From the NCBI RefSeq assembly GCF_036030735.1, contig NZ_CP107928.1:7998001-8062000 (forward strand): 64,000 nucleotides of DNA. The letters run 5' to 3'. The notes under the pieces are model-generated. The model was not told the origin of the DNA, searched no databases, and worked only from the letters and a program-made list of their open reading frames with translations. Made by a program: the position numbers and the translations under genes. This document shows, piece by piece, positions 60,779 to 64,000 of the stretch. Every line of letters begins with the position of its first letter. Positions within the stretch are counted from its first letter, which is position 1. Source of the DNA: Streptomyces sp. NBC_00425. Lineage in GTDB: Bacteria; Actinomycetota; Actinomycetes; Streptomycetales; Streptomycetaceae.

Positions 60779-63246
60779 TGCTGTCCTTCCCGTGTCACGT
60801 GATGCATGGGTGCCTGGACGACGTCGATCTCGAGGGAGGCGTCCGGGAGTCCGTGCGCCCGGGCTGTGACGGTGATCCGTCCCGTTTCCCCGGTGGCCCT
60901 GACGATCGCCAGGGCACGTCCCTTGAACGACGTGGCGGAATCGTCGAGGAAGCTCTCCTCGGTGGCCGGGGCTCCCGTACCGAATCCTTGGAGGACCCCG
61001 GGACCGTCGACCTGGATCGTGATCTTTGTGTCCCGGTTCGGGTTGAGCACACCGCTGTCGTCGATCAGGGTGATGTCGATGTGGACCAACCGCTGTGGAT
61101 CGGCGCCGAGTTCGGTGCGGTCCGTCTCCAGGCTCAGGTGCGTGGGTTCGCCGGCGGTGCGCAGCGCCGAGCGTCCCACCTCCGCTCCGTCGCGGTACGC
61201 CACGACCTCCAGGAGACCGGGCGCGTAGGGCACGTCGGCCTCGGCGACGAAGTTCCGTTCGGTACCGACGGGCACGGTCGCGACGGTGGTGCCGTTGAGC
61301 CGGAACTCGACCTCCTCGGCCGCCGCGTAGGCCTCGACATGGAGCGGCGAGCCGTCAGGAACGTCGAAGGTCCAGCTGGGGGAGACATCGGTCCAGGTCC
61401 AGGCCCTGGGCTTGATGACGTAGCCGTCCTCGCGAGGGCGTCGCACGGCGAGGTACGGCGTCTGTGTGAGCCCGTAGACGATCTCGCGGTAGTACGAGAT
61501 CGGGTGACGCTGCCCGACGACGTCGATGTCCCCGCATTCGGCGGTGAGCCACGGGTAGGGGGCGCGGTGCACCTGCTGGTCCTCGGGATAGACGTGCCGG
61601 CCGGTTCCCACCTCGCCGAGAAAGTCCCATGCGGTCCAGGTGAAGTCGCCGATGACGTGGGGGTTCTCGGTGACGAGCTGCCACAGCCGGTCGATCTTCG
61701 TCGGGAACGTCTCCGAGCCCACGACCACGCGGTTGGGATGGGCCTCCTTGTCCAGCACGTACCGGCTCTCGCCGTAGTTGAGTCCCACGACGTCGAGCAC
61801 GGAGGCGGGCTCGGCGAGTCGCTCTCCGACGACCGGCGAGGCCATGAGGGCGTCGATCAGATGCGTCACCTGGCCGAGGTAGTCGTTCAGGCCCCGGACA
61901 GAGGCGGCGTCCTGGCCCAGTTCGGCCTTCAATGCGGGGATCTTGTCGCGGGCGATGTACATGCCCTGGAGCGCGTGGGTGACCAGGCGGGTGGGGTCCT
62001 GCGCGCGTACCCGGTCGGCGATGCGGCGGCCCAGCCGCGTGCCGTGCGGGGTTCCGGCTTCGATGATCTCGTTGCCGATCGAGTACATGATCACGCTGGG
62101 GTGGTTGAAGTCCTTCGCCACGAGCGAGTCGACGTCGCGTTCCCACCACTGCGGGAATCTGCGCGAGTAGTCGTCACCGGACTTCGCGACCGTCCACACG
62201 TCGAACAGCTCGTCCATGACGAGCATGCCGAGACGGTCGCACGCGTCGAGCAGGGCAATGCTCATCGGGTTGTGCGCGGAGCGTACCGCGTTGAAGCCCG
62301 CGGCCTTCAGCGTCCGCACCCGCCGCTCGGCGGCGTCGGCGAAGTCGGCGGCGCCGAGGATGCCGTTGTCGTGGTGGATCGCACCGCCGCGGAGCTTGAC
62401 GCTCTCGCCGTTGATCCGCAGGCCGCGGATCGGGTCGGCGGTGACGGTACGGATACCGAAGTGAGTGGAAGCCTCGTCGAGCGGGCGGTTGTCGTCGAAG
62501 AGGCGCACGGACGCGTGGTAAAGGTGGGGCGAGTCGACGCTCCACAGCGACGGCCGCTGGACGTAGGCCCGCTGATGGGTGGTGATCCCTTCGCCCGCCA
62601 GGAGCGTGACCCGGGCCCGGTCGGACGCCACGACCTCGCCCCCGGCGTCCAGGATCTGGAGGAGCACGTCGACGACGTGAGTGCAGACGTCCTCGTTGAC
62701 GATCTCGGTCTCCGCCACCACGGTGGCAAGATCGGCGTCGATGTCCGGCGTGGTCACTCGCAGCCCGGTCGGGGTGACGTGGACGAGGTCGCCGACGAGG
62801 ACGCTGACGGGACGGTGGAGGCCGCCCCCCGAGTACCAGCGGGAGTCCTGGTGTGCCTGTGCGTCCACCCGGACGGTGTTGGCCCGGCCGTACTGCAGGA
62901 AGGGGTCCGCGCTGACGTGGAAGCGGGAGTATCCGCCCGCCCACTGACCGGCGAGAGCACCGTTGATGTAGACCATCGCGTCACGGTAGACACCTTCGAA
63001 CTCGAAGGTGACTCGCTTCGTCGCCCATTCCTCCGGAACGTCGAACTGCTTCTCGTAGGTCCACTTTCCGTCGCGGAAGTAGCCCGTCTGCGGTCCACCG
63101 GAGTTCTCCGCGGACCGCCCTCCCCCCAACATGGCGTCGTGCGGCAGGGTGACTTCTTCCTCACCGGCGCCGGCGACCACGATCGCCTCGTGAACGGACA
63201 CGAGAGGGCCGACGCGCCACGCGTCGTTGAACGGGATGCGGATCAT
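60775..63246 (-). CDS. Glycoside hydrolase family 2 protein
   Basis: An 823-residue GH2 enzyme (beta-galactosidase/glucuronidase type). It has the sugar-binding start WRVGPLVSVHEAIVVAGAGE, GGGLHRPVSVLV, then the catalytic barrel with KLRGGAIHHDNGILG, SAHNPMSIALLDACDRLGML, the acid/base in MYSIGNEI (about 390) and nucleophile Glu in VVGSETFPT (about 510), and TWTAWDFLGEVGTG. C-terminal immunoglobulin-like domains follow. No signal peptide, so probably cytoplasmic. The ATG at 63246 follows AAGGAAG; the open frame further upstream is antisense to the neighbour. Substrate not fixed. Confidence 0.88.
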   Translation of the reverse strand: MIRIPFNDAWRVGPLVSVHEAIVVAGAGEEEVTLPHDAMLGGGRSAENSGGPQTGYFRDGKWTYEKQFDVPEEWATKRVTFEFEGVYRDAMVYINGALAGQWAGGYSRFHVSADPFLQYGRANTVRVDAQAHQDSRWYSGGGLHRPVSVLVGDLVHVTPTGLRVTTPDIDADLATVVAETEIVNEDVCTHVVDVLLQILDAGGEVVASDRARVTLLAGEGITTHQRAYVQRPSLWSVDSPHLYHASVRLFDDNRPLDEASTHFGIRTVTADPIRGLRINGESVKLRGGAIHHDNGILGAADFADAAERRVRTLKAAGFNAVRSAHNPMSIALLDACDRLGMLVMDELFDVWTVAKSGDDYSRRFPQWWERDVDSLVAKDFNHPSVIMYSIGNEIIEAGTPHGTRLGRRIADRVRAQDPTRLVTHALQGMYIARDKIPALKAELGQDAASVRGLNDYLGQVTHLIDALMASPVVGERLAEPASVLDVVGLNYGESRYVLDKEAHPNRVVVGSETFPTKIDRLWQLVTENPHVIGDFTWTAWDFLGEVGTGRHVYPEDQQVHRAPYPWLTAECGDIDVVGQRHPISYYREIVYGLTQTPYLAVRRPREDGYVIKPRAWTWTDVSPSWTFDVPDGSPLHVEAYAAAEEVEFRLNGTTVATVPVGTERNFVAEADVPYAPGLLEVVAYRDGAEVGRSALRTAGEPTHLSLETDRTELGADPQRLVHIDITLIDDSGVLNPNRDTKITIQVDGPGVLQGFGTGAPATEESFLDDSATSFKGRALAIVRATGETGRITVTARAHGLPDASLEIDVVQAPMHHVTREGQQ

Positions 63247-63269
63247 TGGAACTTCCTTGCTCGATCGTT

Positions 63270-64000
63270 CTAGAGGGTCGCGGCCGTGGGGTCCCAGTTC
63301 TCGGCCAGGGGAGCCGGCGATGCCACGGTGGATTCGAGGGTCAACGGTGTCCCGGCCCGTGCCGCCTCCGCGATGGCGAGGAGCACGTCGAGAACGTGGC
63401 AGGCGAGTGCACCGGAGGCGCGTTCCGGTACGTCGTCGCGTATCGAGCGAGCGAGCTCCAGCACCCCCACTCCCCGGCCCCACGTGGACCCGACAGCGGG
63501 TACGTCTTCCGGTTCCGCGTGGAGAGGGACGAACCTGCCTGTTCCAGCGAAGCGGTTGGGGTCGGGAATCTCGAGTGAGGCTTCCGTGCCGTGCAGTTCG
63601 AGAAGGTCGCGGCGGATGCCCGAATCGAAGCTCGTGACGAGGGTCGCCCGTGCGCCGGAGGCGAACTCCAGCAGAGCCATGTGCTGACTCGGTACGCGCA
63701 CGTCGAACTCGGTCCCGGCGCCCGCCCCGACGAGGACGCGCCTGACGGCTCGTGCGGTGGAGGAAACCGAGCTCACACGCCGGACGGCACCCAAGGTTTG
63801 CACGAGCGCGGTGACGTGGTACGGCCCCATGTCCAGCAGCGGGCCGGCGCCCTGGTCGTAGTAGAAGGCGGGATTCGGGTGGGTGCCTTCCGGTCCCGGG
63901 GACTGCATGATCGCCAGCGCGCTCTTCGGTTCGCCGATGCGGCCCGCGAGGACCGCTCGTTGTGCTGTCTGAAGGGCACCACCGAGGAACGTGTCGGGCG
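63270..64000 (-). CDS. Gfo/Idh/MocA family oxidoreductase, partial
   Basis: 243 codons are visible and the gene continues beyond the window. The part seen is the C-terminal alpha/beta domain of an NAD(P)-dependent sugar dehydrogenase-like oxidoreductase: YYDQGAGPLLDMGPYHVTAL (the family's D-M-G-x-Y-H motif), ALLEFASGARATLVTSFDSG, and a helical C-terminus (ACHVLDVLLAIAEAARAG). It is upstream of and co-oriented with the GH2 gene, 23 bases apart, and thus probably the same operon. Likely sugar or inositol-type catabolism. Confidence 0.85.
   Translation of the reverse strand, partial: PDTFLGGALQTAQRAVLAGRIGEPKSALAIMQSPGPEGTHPNPAFYYDQGAGPLLDMGPYHVTALVQTLGAVRRVSSVSSTARAVRRVLVGAGAGTEFDVRVPSQHMALLEFASGARATLVTSFDSGIRRDLLELHGTEASLEIPDPNRFAGTGRFVPLHAEPEDVPAVGSTWGRGVGVLELARSIRDDVPERASGALACHVLDVLLAIAEAARAGTPLTLESTVASPAPLAENWDPTAATL

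Noticed and set aside
60655..63273. An 872-codon rightward frame across the GH2 gene
   Set aside because: Antisense shadow caused by high G/C at third positions; the leftward GH2 frame has all catalytic motifs.
1..64000. tRNA or rRNA genes as integration targets
   Set aside because: I saw no cloverleaf-type sequence or rRNA segment; a tRNA-scan would be decisive.

Overview
The window is high-GC actinobacterial DNA, almost certainly from a Streptomyces-type chromosome arm or accessory island. Support comes from the strongly G/C-biased third positions, many GTG/TTG starts, long open frames on antisense strands, and families typical of Streptomyces (SAV_2336-type proteins, DUF4291, RHS and FG-GAP secreted giants, CdiI-like and SUKH-4 immunity proteins). 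Intact housekeeping genes are nearly absent. Instead there are conflict/defence genes, secreted proteins, insertion sequences and many broken gene ends.

Layout. 1-11.7 kb: small accessory genes (HAD hydrolase, two lipid- or membrane-targeted proteins, an APH-fold kinase, a two-S1-domain protein, a RibD/DHFR-like protein, a coiled coil-Mrr nuclease-TerD fusion). These are interspersed with DUF4291 pseudogenes and four copies of a palindromic repeat. 11.9-18.7 kb: a uppP 3' end beside a tyrosine recombinase 3' end, a frameshifted AAA ATPase, a RAMA-domain remnant, and a nuclease-like/nucleotidyl cyclase-like/CHAT protein whose SAV_2336-type upstream gene is cut by an IS5-type element. 18.7-20.9 kb: an APH-fold gene and an IS630-type transposase inside one pair of perfect inverted repeats flanked by TA. 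21.1-32.8 kb: two divergent secreted giants (an FG-GAP/lectin protein and an RHS protein with an unassigned C-terminal domain) and a small lipoprotein after the RHS gene. 33.1-35.3 kb: insertion sequences. 35.5-38.1 kb: a secreted dimethylformamidase-like protein and two orphan immunity-type genes. 38.1-41.7 kb: mosaic IS remnants and a second uppP-recombinase junction. 41.9-48.0 kb: a Fic protein and an intact AAA ATPase/subtilisin pair of the IetAS type. 48.0-50.8 kb: seven unrelated gene fragments in under 3 kb (folP, thiolase, serine hydrolase, sugar-binding protein, mraY, an IS1182-type transposase, amidohydrolase). 50.9-55.1 kb: an MMPL transporter with a two-component system. 55.6-64 kb: an ABC permease 3' end, then a left-running catabolic cluster (oxidoreductase, GH2 glycosidase, RraA-like protein, TetR regulator, indolepyruvate ferredoxin oxidoreductase-like enzyme).

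How it fits together. Several genes look like anti-phage or inter-bacterial conflict modules: Mrr-TerD, CHAT/cyclase, IetAS with Fic, RHS toxin plus lipoprotein, and CdiI-like/SUKH-4 immunity. They sit in a region repeatedly rearranged by IS elements and probably by integrative elements that target the 3' ends of genes. That would explain why so many fragments, including those of essential genes, are C-terminal ends. Family assignments were made by reading the translated sequence without database searches. Coordinates of pseudogene edges are approximate.
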